Positions 51,943-62,639 of a DNA stretch of 64,000 bases are shown one piece after another. The position numbers were made by a program, and so were the translations under genes. Under the pieces are notes generated by a model, which was not told the DNA's origin, ran no database searches, and saw only the letters and a program-made list of their open reading frames with translations. The DNA comes from Sphaerolaimus hirsutus (lineage: Eukaryota > Nematoda > Chromadorea > Monhysterida > Sphaerolaimidae): the NCBI GenBank assembly GCA_964036195.1, contig OZ038457.1, positions 19,991,147 through 20,055,146 on the forward strand, in the 5' to 3' direction. How positions within the stretch are numbered: the stretch's first letter is position 1; the number at the start of each line of letters is the position of its first letter.

Positions 51943-52510
51943 AGGGTGACAAATTTCCGTTTCCGTTTTCTGCAGGCAAATTTTTTCCATTTTCCATTCT
52001 GTTTTCCAGTAATTGAATTAATTTTTCCATTTTCCGTTCCGTTTTCCGACTACAAAATTTTCCATTTCCGTTCCTGTTTTTCTGGCTAATTATCCCTTTT
52101 CTGGCTAAATTTTCAGTTTTTCTGCCTTTTTCCGGCTGAATTTTCAGTTTTTCCGACTGAATTTTCAGTTTTTCCGCCTTTTTCCCGTTTTCAGGCTCAA
52201 TTTTCAGTTTTTCAGCCTCATATTCCCCTTTTCTGGCTCAATTGTCTGTTTTCTGTTTCAGCCAAACTGGTAAACATGCATGCAGGTTTTCAATTATGTG
52301 ACTTTTTCCATTTTCCATCAAAATTTCAGCAATTTTTAGCATTTCCAGGAAATTTCCACAATTTTTTTTGTTTTCTGGCAAAATTTCATTTTTCCATTTC
52401 CAGTTTTCCGGCCTTGTTTTCCTTGTTGCTGAAATTTTATTTCCGTTTTCTGGCAAGTGCAAAAAAATTTCCGTTTCCATTTTCCATAACAAAATTTTTT
52501 TGACACCCTA
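51943..52510. mobile_element. hAT-like TTTCCG-repeat element
   Basis: Ends TAGGGTGACAAATTTCCG and TTTGACACCCTA. Flanking 8-mers GGCATGCT and GGCACGCG are only partly alike, so the insertion is older or altered. Relative of 14950-15525. Confidence 0.75.
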
Positions 52511-52554
52511 GGCACGCGCTGTTCCAATGTTTATCATTACTATTCGCTCATGTA

Positions 52555-53091
52555 TAGGGTTCAAACGGGATCCCGATCCCGGATCCCGTGAAATTCCGGG
52601 ATTTACCAGTCCCGATCCCGATCCTGAAACACCAATCCTGATCCCGATCCCGAAATCTCAAAAATACCAATCCCGATCCCAAAAGTTTTCAAATCCCGAT
52701 CCCGATCCCGAGAAACTCCCAAGTCCGGGATCCCGATCCCGGAAAAATTAGTGGAAATTATAAAAAGTGAAATAATGACGTTTTTGCATGCAAAAAAGTG
52801 GATGCCAACCCCCAGCGTCAATTTTATGCCACTTTTCTGGCATCCAACAGTGTTTTGAGACCTTTATGAACAACTGTGAATGCCAGAAAAATGGCCAAAA
52901 TTTCTATCCCTAGAACCCAATCCCGATCCCGGGAAATAATGCCTATCCCAATCCCGATCCCGTGACCCCAATCCCGGCCAATCCCGATCCCAAAATCTCA
53001 AATTACCAATCCCGATCCCGATCCCGAAATCTCAAAAAGTGAATCCCGATCCCGATCCTGATCCCGAAAAGTCAATCCCGTTTGAACCCTA
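52555..53091. mobile_element. hAT-like CCCGAT-repeat element, second copy
   Basis: Ends TAGGGTTCAAACGGG and CCCGTTTGAACCCTA with exact 8-bp duplications CTCATGTA (52547-52554 and 53092-53099). Very similar to 1069-1653, including the unique middle. Confidence 0.85.
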
Positions 53092-53805
53092 CTCATGTAC
53101 ACACATTGCCCAAATTCCCAAAATGGTTCGTACGTTTTTTCTGTTTACACACTGTTGAACTGTGCTGAACTACAATATCTCAAGAATGAGCAGTTTTTAA
53201 AAAAAATTTATGGTCTTCATTTTTGAAGATCATGTTCATACATGTTCATAAAAAATGTTTCATGAAGATGTATGAAAAACTAGATGAGATCTGAATCATT
53301 TCACAGCAGTAGATTTTCTGCCAATTGCTGAACTGGTTTGCTGAAATGAAAGTGTCTGGATACAATTTTTTCACAAGATGCTGAAATGTTAAATTCAGCA
53401 TATGACCAAAAATGCTGGAAAATCATCTAAATCCGTCCGAATTTGTCCGAATTTGTACGGTTGCTGAATGTCTGGACCCAAAAATGCTGGTCTAAAACCG
53501 TCCGAACAGCATTTTTTTAGTTCGGATTCGGCAGATGAAAACGTGCGTATGCCGAATATTTCGGCTTCAGTGTGCGTAGCGCCATACTGTTAGTTGTTGG
53601 GCCCTGGAATACAATATCAAGTTTGCCTAGTACCCTCGAATAAGTCCTAAGAGGAGTTTTTTTTTACTGGGGAGATATTTGAGGGGGTATTCGAGGGGCG
53701 GTGATATTTTTCATCAGAATTAGAGTTTCATCAAATTACCATCGCCTCCCCCCCAAAACCGCCCAGCTATCATCTATCCTTGGAGGCCGCCCTTTTATCT
53801 AACTA

Positions 53806-54075
53806 GTGATGGGAAAAGCGCCAGAGCTTTGGCGCCAAGCGCCAAAAGCGCCATGGCGCTTTTCCGACCCTTAGCGCCAAGCGCCAATGGCGCCAGAGCA
53901 AAATGGCGCCAAGCGCCAGAAGCGCCATGGCGCTTTTTGCTTGGGCGCTAACGCCAATGGGCATGGCGCCAAGCGCCAATGGCGCCACAGGAAAATAACG
54001 CCAAGCGCCAAAAGCGCCATGGCGCTTTTTGCTTTGGCGCTAGCGCCAGGCGCCAGCGCCATGGCGCTTTTACAA
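53806..54075. repeat. GCGCCA palindrome array
   Basis: Dense GCGCCAAGCGCCA and GCGCCATGGCGC units between TAGTGATGGGAAAAGCGCC and GGCGCTTTTACAACACTAT, which are imperfect inverted ends. Frames rich in A, L, W, R on both strands are artefacts of the repeat. Confidence 0.7.
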
Positions 54076-54089
54076 CACTATATCTAACT

Positions 54090-54500
54090 AACCATAAGGC
54101 AAAATTTTGGGCTACTATCCCCTAACCCCCCCCCAAATCGGCCAGCCCCCCTAATCTACCTATCTGGAGCGATTTTTAGAAACTATACCCAAATTTAAGC
54201 TCAAAATCGCTATGTTTCATACCTTTTTATAGATTTTCACCTCCAAAATCACCAGTCCATGTGTTTAACTGCCTATTTTCAGCTATTTTTAGTACTATAC
54301 ATGCACTTATATACCCATTTTTCACCTACTTTTAGCAAATTTTTTTACTTGTCTCCCTTATACACCTTGAAGAAGCCTATATATCGGACCCCCGCAACCC
54401 CCCCCCAAATTTTTCTCCAGCTATCTATCTCCGAGGCCACTCAGCTATCTATCCAACCCCCGGGGAGGGGGGGGGGTCAAAATCTAGAATACCCCTGGCA
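54090..54500. repeat. CTATC-type hAT-like fragment
   Basis: Same body as 50870-51348 (CTATCTGGAGCGATTTTTAG, TTCAGCTATTTTTAGTACTA) ending GAATACCCCTGG. The left end is disrupted by the GCGCCA array. Confidence 0.55.
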
Positions 54501-54944
54501 GTAAGTAAGTATGCCTCATACTCAAAGAAGTATTTTTTCTCACCCACCTAACAGAGGGGATCTTTCGAGGTGGAAACATGATGTTCAAAATCAGCAAACC
54601 GTTCCTTCATAACTTTATCAACGCTACATTGCCAACCACTGTAGAAGGAAAAATCAATCATAACCCATAGTCTGTTTTTCTACTTGTGTTTCATCTGACA
54701 TTTATCATCCATGGATACAATGTTAAAGCGAGTAGTTCAGATACAAGGGAATTTTTAAAATGTAGGTAAAGGGTTTAAAAGATGAGAGTTTCTCCACTAG
54801 CAGAATTACCATCTGGGGCAAAGTAAAGAGTAAAGTAAAAAGAGTAAAATGAAAAATGGAAAGTAAAGAGTGAAGTAAAGAAGAGCATAGTGCATAGGTA
54901 ACTTGATTTTCGATTTTGAATTAAAAATGCATTATGGATAGTGA

Positions 54945-55140
54945 TGTAAAAAGCGCCAGACTTTTGGCGCCAAGCGCCAAAAGCGCCATGGCGCTTTTCC
55001 GGAACTAGCGCCAAGCGCCAATGGCGCCAGAGCAAAATGGCGCCAAGCGCCAAAAGCGCCATGGCGCTTTTCCGGACCTTAGCGCCAAGCGCCAAAGGCG
55101 CCAGGGGGCCATGGCGCCAAGCGCCAATGGCGCCAGCGCC
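54945..55140. repeat. GCGCCA palindrome array
   Basis: Starts TAGTGATGTAAAAAGCGCC. Units are as at 53806-54075. No clear right end. Confidence 0.65.
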
Positions 55141-55437
55141 AAAATGATATTGCCTTTTATGATACAGGTGAGACAAAGTACTATTTTCTTCACTTTCAAT
55201 AACTTGTATTGCCTCCAAAAAGACAAAAATGGTCAAATAATGGAAATCAATAAGTTTTCTTGCTCAACACACAAGTGTAACTGAGACTGGTTCAAATAGA
55301 TAGCAAATTGCCTCTCTGAAGTGGTAGAAGCTGAAAGATTGTCTGGGGGTTGGGGGTTGCAGCGTTTCAATCTATTGGATATTTCAAGATTTAAAGTGCA
55401 AACTGTGAGATAACAGGGTAAAAATAGCTAAATTACA

Positions 55438-57334
55438 TACTGTATTTCCTCGAAATACCCCCCCCCCGGGGGGTGATTGTTTCAGAGTGAGAATTTTGGG
55501 GGGGGGGGTAAAACGTAGGGGGGGGGGTATTTCGGGGGGGGGGGCTAATTATTTCGCCAGAAATTTTTTGAAATTCCAGTACTAAATTGTCGTACGCAGA
55601 CGTACAAAAAGACAACAATAACCGCTATATATAAGAGTCTATTGACTTATTTAAGTGCGTCACACTGTTCTAACGTAACAATTCATTGTTTGAAACGTGT
55701 GTTTTGAATTGCCCGAATCACAAACTGAAATTTTGTCATGTAAACAGGGTGCACGCCAGGTCCGCCACCCAAATTCTGAGTCAGTGCCGGACGCCATATC
55801 TCCAGTTGTAGTGGGGGGATTTATTCGAAATTTTGAGGGCATATACTCGAAACCCACCCACTACTATATACGGGCTGGGAAAAGTCGGCGACCCACCTGA
55901 GTGTGGGTCGCCGTAAAAATGAATAGTTTTTTGAAATAATCGCTGTCCACGCGAGGTCCGCCACCTGTTTTTTTTGTTGATATAACGGGCTGCCAAACTA
56001 AAACTGTTGGGGGAATTAATCGAAATTTTGAGGGGGTGTACACGACACCCCCCACTACTTTTCACAGAAGGTTGAGCCCCCTGGCGACCCCCTGAGAGTG
56101 GACCACTGGAAAATAACATGATATTTTTGAGAATTCGCTGTCCAGGTTTAGCACTGGACAGCAAAAATAAAAATTACATTAGAATGTCCCTTGGAGGACA
56201 ATGTATACCACTGAAAAGTGTGTATTCAAAAAGCAAATTTTAAAATGAAGATTTGATCTGGTTCGAAAGTGTATTTGACACCCATACACAAGTTCCAGAT
56301 TAAATTTCGATTTAAGTCAAATCTTTAATACACACTTTTAAAGCTGGTTTACGATGCCTTCTAGGAGATGATTTAAGGTAAAAATTTGCGTAAACAACAT
56401 TACCCCAAAAATCAACCATGGAGGAGATTTGATGGGAGTCAACACAAAAGCTGTCCCACAAGGCGAAATTTGTTCCTGGAATGATGTCATCGATGACATC
56501 ATTACAGTGATCCCATCAAATCTCCTCCATTGTTGATTTTTGGGGTAATGTTGTTTACGCGAATTTTTACCTTAAATCATCTCCTAGAAGGCATCGTAAA
56601 CCAGCTTTAAAAGTGTGTATTAAAGATTTGACTTAAATCGAAATTTAATCTGAAACTTGTGTATGGGTGTCAAATACTCTTTTGAACCAGATCAAATTTT
56701 TGTTTTAAAATTTGCTTTTTGAATGCACACTTTTTACAGTGGTATACATTGTCCTCCAAGGGACATTCTAATGTGATTTTTATTTTTGCTGTCCAGTGCC
56801 AAACCTGGACAGCGAATTCTCAAAAATATCATTTTATTTTCCAGCGGGTCCACTCTCAAGGGGGGTCGCCAGGGGGCTCAACCTTCCGTGAAAAGTAGTT
56901 GGGGGTGTTGTGTACACCCCCTCAAAATTTCGATCAATTCCCCCCAACAGTTTTAGTTTGGCAGCCAGTTTTATCAAAAAAAACAAGGGGTGGCGGACCT
57001 CGCGTGGACAGCGATTTTTTCAAAAAAACTATTCATGTATACGGCGACCCACACTCAGGTGGGTCGCCGACCTGCCCCAGCCGGTATATAGTAGTGGGTG
57101 GGTTTCGAGTATATGGCCTCAAAATTTCGAATAAATCCCCCCACTACAACTGGAGATATGGCGTCCGGCACCGACTCAGAATTTGGGTGGCGGACCTGGC
57201 GTGCACCCTGTTTATGTTCTCTGTACACTCAATTGGGGGGGGGGGGTTATTTCCAGGGGATGGGTAATTATTTCATAGTGTCCATTTTGAGGGGGGGTAT
57301 TTCGAGGGGGGGGGGGTTTCGAGGAAATACAGTA
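55438..57334. mobile_element. ACCGTATT-type element carrying a giant palindrome
   Basis: TACTGTATTTCCTCGAAATA at the left and TTTCGAGGAAATACAGTA at the right, each followed inward by C-run or G-run blocks. The middle is occupied by the palindrome 55738-57220. Confidence 0.7.
55738..57220. repeat. 1.48-kb near-perfect palindrome, no spacer
   Basis: Arms of about 740 bp meet at a dyad between 56491 and 56492 (GATGTCATCGATGACATC). Landmarks recur mirrored: CAGGGTGCACGCC at 55746 and GGCGTGCACCCTG near 57210; CCATGGAGGAGATTTG and CAAATCTCCTCCAT around the centre. Each arm also holds a local hairpin GGCGACCCAC...GTGGGTCGCC. Four overlapping frames appear twice and are not genes. Confidence 0.8.
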
Positions 57335-57419
57335 TCTGAGTAAAATATCTATGTAAAATAATTACATACATTGCCAAAAATTGCTGAAAATAGGCAATAC
57401 GGCACATGAACACCGCGGC

Positions 57420-57655
57420 GCAATTATCATTCTCTGGCGCTTTTTTGGCGCTTTAAAAAATGGTAGCGCCAAGCGCCAATGGCGCCACTGGAAAGTAGCG
57501 CCAAGCGCCAAAAGCGCCATGGCGCTTTTCGGAAACACGGCGCCAAGCGCCAATGGCGCCACGGCATTTTAGCGCCAAGCGCCAAAAGCGCCATGGCGCT
57601 TTTTGCTTTGGCGCTAGCGCCAAGCGCCAGCGCCATGGCGCTTTCACATCACTAA
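57420..57655. repeat. GCGCCA palindrome array
   Basis: GCGCCAAGCGCCAAAAGCGC and related units, ending GGCGCTTTCACATCACTA as in the other copies. Confidence 0.65.
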
Positions 57656-58513
57656 TTATGGAACATGGGTCCACAAAAAAATAAATTTTCGTTGATGCAT
57701 TTGCCTTGGCCATTAAGCTTTTCATTGGCCATCATTCAGTTTGCAGCTTGATAAAATAAAGGTGAAACTGTCATCAATTGTTTTAATAGTTTTCATGTTT
57801 TTGAGTTTTTTATTCCACATTTATGTTCAGCGTCTTAATTCTTTTCAAACTTAAACAGAAAAAGTTTGATGGAAAATTGGCCGACATAAAATCAATTTTT
57901 CATTTGCACATTTGCCATCAAACATTGTATGCAATCGTCAAAAGGTGTCACAATCTTTTGGCGTTGGTACCAAACCATTTTTTTGCCTTTCACAAGGGTG
58001 TTTTTTGCTGATTTTGCATCCGGGAGCTTTTGAAAAAACGTTTTTCTATCTCTTATTCACACCACTGAACACGTGACACTATAGTTCATTGAGCTCTTGT
58101 ATCATTTTGGCCATGTCTGTTAGCGAATAGCAGTTGTATTTACAAAGTACTTGTACCTACTTTTGAACTGAAAAGTACTGAACAGAACCTGTGGTGAATT
58201 GTGCATTAAATAGTATACTTTTTTTGTTTAGGTGCTGGAAAATTTTTAACAATAGCTAGATAATAAAAAGTAATGAGCATCGTACAAGTACTTTGGGGAG
58301 GGGGAATCTACTTCTCAGAATCTGAGTATCCATACTTTTTTAGTATAAGAAAATATATTTGACCAACTATTCAGCTTTCATGTGACATGATTGTTCATTG
58401 TACTCATGCATCTTGTCATTCACCAGATCAGCAACAGAACAGCCCCGTTCTTATTACAAATATCCATTTAGAATAGATCTCACCGTGGCTGGCAGTAGTT
58501 TTTAAACTAAAAA
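57656..58513. other. intergenic and promoter region of the next gene
   Basis: A/T-rich, low in repeats. A reliable TATA box or start site could not be fixed. The sequence just before the ATG is CTAAAAA. Confidence 0.4.
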
Positions 58514-61500
58514 ATGAAACTATTAACATTGCTTGCAATATTTGTATATTTCAAGAATGGACAATCGTTTGACTCTAGCAAATGCCCATGTCACAGTGAA
58601 ACCAACACACTGGTGACACACTATATGGGCAGTTGTTTTGTGACGCACATTGGGGGCACTGGATTGGTTAATTGGACACAGGCTGTCACAGGGCACTTGG
58701 ATTCATTCAGTCAGTGCATGAAAAAGTACGCACTGGCTGCAGTTTTTGACCCACACCTCAGACTGACTGTGGCGCACAGAATCAAACAGGTCTGTTTTTG
58801 TGAGGTATGCAAAAAGCCAGTGAAAATTGATTTGCATGTGCAGATGGAAAATCAGGGAGATGTCTTCATTAGCAATCGAGCAAATTACATTAACCTTAGG
58901 TTAGGCTCACCCAATAAAAAACACGCTTCAGCTGAAAATTGAAGTTGACACATATTTAAGTAATCAGCAACAGAATCAACAAGAAGTTCATGCTGTCCAT
59001 ATAATTAAGCTCAACCACAATTTTAACTATTAAGGTAGCAGCAGGGCAGTGGTTCCAAGGGATCAATAGGAGTGAGTGAAAATGAGCAACCCACTTTTAA
59101 GTTCTAGGTCGTCATCAGAATGACAGAACAAAATCTTTGTAACAGAATTCCCAGCCGATTGTCAAGAGGAATTTGTTTAATGGGGGAACTGATCAAGGAT
59201 TGACAACACATACATAAATAGCTGCTGAATTTTTTTCAGATGATGCCAGACACGTATGGCATCAGGCTGAGAGTAGCCCTTGCAATGGAAACGGATTCAC
59301 AATGGGTTTGGTTGAGGCACAGTGGTAGTAACATCATTGCCAATGTAATTTATTGCCAATTGCCATTTATGCAAGCTCATGCTGGAAACTGAACTTTTTG
59401 GAATCCTAAAAGCTGGGAAACTGTTTTACAAATATTTTTTAAAGAAAAATGCCATTTTATTACATTTTCTGAGTTGTTTCCATGTGTACAAGAGCCCTTG
59501 ACAAATAAGGAATTTTGAAAATGAAAATTACAATGAACTCACACATATAAATAAAAAACCCTGCAACTTTCAGTTTCCAGAAAGAAACAGTCCAGGGAGT
59601 GACCTTGCACACTCACTTAAGCCATCACCCACCATCAACTGTGGTAGATTCAAACAAAAACTGAACATTTTTCAGCTGAGCAGCTTAGTGCTGTGGCGTG
59701 GTGAAGGTTCAACTTTGCCTTATCAGAACCACTCAAGTGCAGTACTTGACTTGGACTCCGGCCAAATATTCACTGCTGATATCTATGAGATGATACCTGC
59801 ATTGTGGCAGATAAAACCATGTGAAGTTGGGGGAAGGACACTTATATAGTTCATCCATTAGTCATGCACCCTGTAAAATGTCTGATAAAAATTGTAAAGT
59901 GTCATGAGAAATTTAAAATGAATGGCATAAAAAGTTTTTGAACATTTTCTATTTGACATGATATGCATGATATGTATATATGCTTTTAACCTGGGTTATA
60001 GAATTTGTTTAGTTTGATGGCAACAAAAATATGCAGCATCGTAAAAAACATTACACAACAGGCTAGTGCTATACCGTGCTTTACAAACTTTTATGCTGGC
60101 AACAGAATGTATATTTTGATGAATTTTGTGGAAGAGCCAGCATTGTGAAGTGTCTTTAACAATTTTGAAAGCAGTGTATGAAACCATGTGAAGTGTCTGA
60201 AAGAGATTTCATTAAGATCCTTATGATGTTTGTGGAAGAATGTGGAAGTGCATTGAAGGCAAAGCACACCACTTCACATGTTTCTAGCCACCTTCAAACT
60301 GCTTCATACACTCATTTTTTGCTGTGTGGGTTGGGTGGTGTGGGCTAATCAACTGCTCAGGGTTTATGTTCAAATAGCTTCTGGTTCTTATTGTTGCAAC
60401 TAATTGCATTTTTAAATACCCAAACTTAGTGAATGCAAATTGAATTTCAGCCGCATGGCCACTGTCTTCAAATGTCACACATTTCACATGCCACAATGGA
60501 ATACATGGGAGCATTGCAAATGATGACTATGAAATTGTTGTGACTACCTCTATACCTGATGAAGCCGTTTGTCAGAGGGAGTGCCACAAGGTGCAGTGCA
60601 ATGCATACACATTGGTCACTGTTGATGGTGTGATTGACAAGTGCATACTACATACTGGTTATAGGTGAGCCAATGGTTGACCATCATTAAGTGTAGTGTG
60701 TGATTAGCACATGATTGATCAGTGCAGAGATTTTTCATGATTTTCTGAACTGCTGTCCTTGTGACTCATCAGGGAAAAAAGGGGGAATATGTGAGGATTT
60801 GTAATACAAGTGAACTTTTACTGGTTTCCAGTTGATAGGAAATAGCTGTAGGATACCAGGCATCAATTGAGTAGTAAACAGTAACACCCATTCCAAGCTT
60901 ATCACTACACCTCAACAGTATAAATTTACATAGTCGTTCATTTCTTTAGCTACAAACTTAAAATAACTTTTAAAATATGCAGCACATCTTTGGTGAGATT
61001 GCAATCCGAAGCTGCCGCAAGATTCTGTACAAGAGAAGACATCTCTTCTGGCAAATGTAGGTTAATTGGTGTAATTGATAATAAATGGTCAATGTTCAGT
61101 ATTGAGAGTTTGTGAATATCTTCAAATTTTCTAATTGTTATTCTTATATAATTGATTTACCTGATAAAATTCAGATACTTCAGAATTATCTTATAGCTCA
61201 ATGAGCACATTGACCAAACATCTATAAACAAATTTAAAAAAAACAACATTAATTTATTATCTACATCCATTCTTTATTTACAGATTGTATTCCATTTAAT
61301 TTGGGTGAGAACACAGCAGTGTCATATAGCAGTTCAATAGATACCAATGTGAATGAATATGGCAGCGGTACTACAGCAACGATATCATGTCTCAACGGCA
61401 CATATTTTCCTGACAATAAGCAGACGAAACTAGAAATCGCATGTGATGACAGTGGAGAGTGGCTTTTCTGGGATGCAGCAACATACATCTGCAGGCAACT

Positions 61501-61727
61501 CACAAGTGGGACAACAAATGTAACAGTCTCCCACCAATGTATGCATGTAAAAAAATCACATGCAGAAGTGTGGCTTTTTGACACGCACCATGCCAGGTGG
61601 CAGGAGTGGAAACCTGGTGGCAATGCAAGCGTTGTGCCCCAACAAACAGACATCAATTTAACAGATCAGCCAACGATGGTTGAAAATGTAGCAGTTTACT
61701 ACAAAGGATATGTGTACCTCTTACAAC
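58514..61727 (+). CDS. secreted multidomain protein: Cys-rich, PAN-like, sushi, kelch-like start (6 exons, 3' incomplete)
   Basis: Exons: 58514-58804, 59240-59344, 59676-59820, 60451-60664, 60950-61056, 61284-61727; phases agree at each join and 435 residues are read before the last donor (GTGAGA). Residues 1-~17 are a signal peptide (MKLLTLLAIFVYF). Residues 18-97 hold Cys pairs. Residues 182-251 resemble a PAN/apple module (Cys194, 221, 225, 230, 245; ECHKVQCNAYTLV...CILHTGY). Residues 289-357 are a sushi/CCP domain (Cys289, 323, 341, 357, with GEW before the last). Then EVWLFDTHHARWQEW and VAVYYKGYVYLL look like the opening of kelch blades. Sushi and PAN modules bind proteins or sugars outside the cell. 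Exons 2 and 3 are the least certain. If unspliced, the first frame would end at 58942 as a 142-aa protein. Later exons were not found before the window end. Confidence 0.7.
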
Positions 61728-61989
61728 GTGAGACTTTTGAGTTATTTATACTTCTGATGGTGAAAATGTGCTCTGAAGTGTCATGAAGCACCTTCACACA
61801 GACACAAGCATGAAAGCATAATAATGTGAAAGTATAATAGTATGATAGCACGCTCATGTGCGGCTACTTGCCAGCCCACTTCATTGCACACCATTTTAGT
61901 ATGTTTTTACCTGTTATCTAATATGGGAACAAATTAACTTTGAAATCAGACTAGGTAATCGCATTTGAATTTCAGAATTACGATAAAAT
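61728..61989. other. intron sequence after the last found exon
   Basis: Starts with donor GTGAGACTTTTG. Nothing further recognised. Confidence 0.4.
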
Positions 61990-62160
61990 AAAAATTAACG
62001 AGGGGGGAGCTTGGGGGGAGGGTTGCCCCCCCCCCCCCCCAATCGGCCAGCTATCTATCTATTCCAGAGGCCGCACAGCTATCTATCTATCCCGAAGCAA
62101 AAATTTTGGCTACTACCCCCAAAGACCCCCCCCCCCAAAATCGCTCAGCTATTAAAACAT
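61990..62160. repeat. CTATC-type hAT-like fragment
   Basis: C-run, CGGCCAGCTATCTATCTATT and GCTACTACCCCCAAAG; a truncated relative of 50870-51348. Confidence 0.5.
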
Positions 62161-62384
62161 ATATATTTGTGAGTGAATTGCGTGCTATTTAAGTATGCCT
62201 AATGTAAAAGATAGGACGCACAATCACAGGCCTCATTGTGCCCGATTCGTGTGTGTTTTTGCACACAATGCAGTCACTATTTATTAGTACAAATGCCCTT
62301 TACAAACACGATCCACAATCTTGACAAACAGGGTTAGTAGATGGCAAAGTTGCTTCCCAAGAATGCAATTGCACATAGGGGGTT

Positions 62385-62570
62385 GACTTGAGTTTTTAGG
62401 GGCTGAGTTTACAATTCAGGGTTGAGTTGATGGGTGTTTATAAAATAGGGTTGAGTTAACAGAAGTTTAAAAATAAGGGGCTGTTGACACAAGTTTACAA
62501 ATTAGAGGCTGAGTTTATGGGAGTTGAGTTGATGGGTGTTTGCCAAATTAGGGGCTGAGTTTATGGGAGT
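62385..62570. repeat. degenerate GGGTTGAGTT / GGGGCTGAGTTT tandem repeat
   Basis: About six imperfect units of 25-35 bp with AGGGTTGAGTTGATGGGTGT or AGGGGCTGAGTTTATGGGAG. Confidence 0.6.
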
Positions 62571-62639
62571 TAACAATAACATTACCATAATCCTTAAGTG
62601 AGGCCCCCGGGGCTAACAAATATAAATTGTGATATAATG

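Larger units (their letters stand above)
50028..53583. mobile_element. 3.56-kb element with 45-bp TIRs, filled with nested insertions
   Basis: The left end GGCGCTACGCACACTGAAGC continues CGAAATATTCGGCATACGCACG and is exactly mirrored at 53540-53583. ATA flanks both ends (50025-50027 and 53584-53586), a 3-bp duplication. Its own sequence is the outer ~200 bp left and ~490 bp right; the rest is five later elements. No transposase frame is seen. Confidence 0.8.

Noticed and set aside
53803..55236. A/L/W/R-rich frames in both strands
   Set aside because: They are translations of GCGCCA palindromes.
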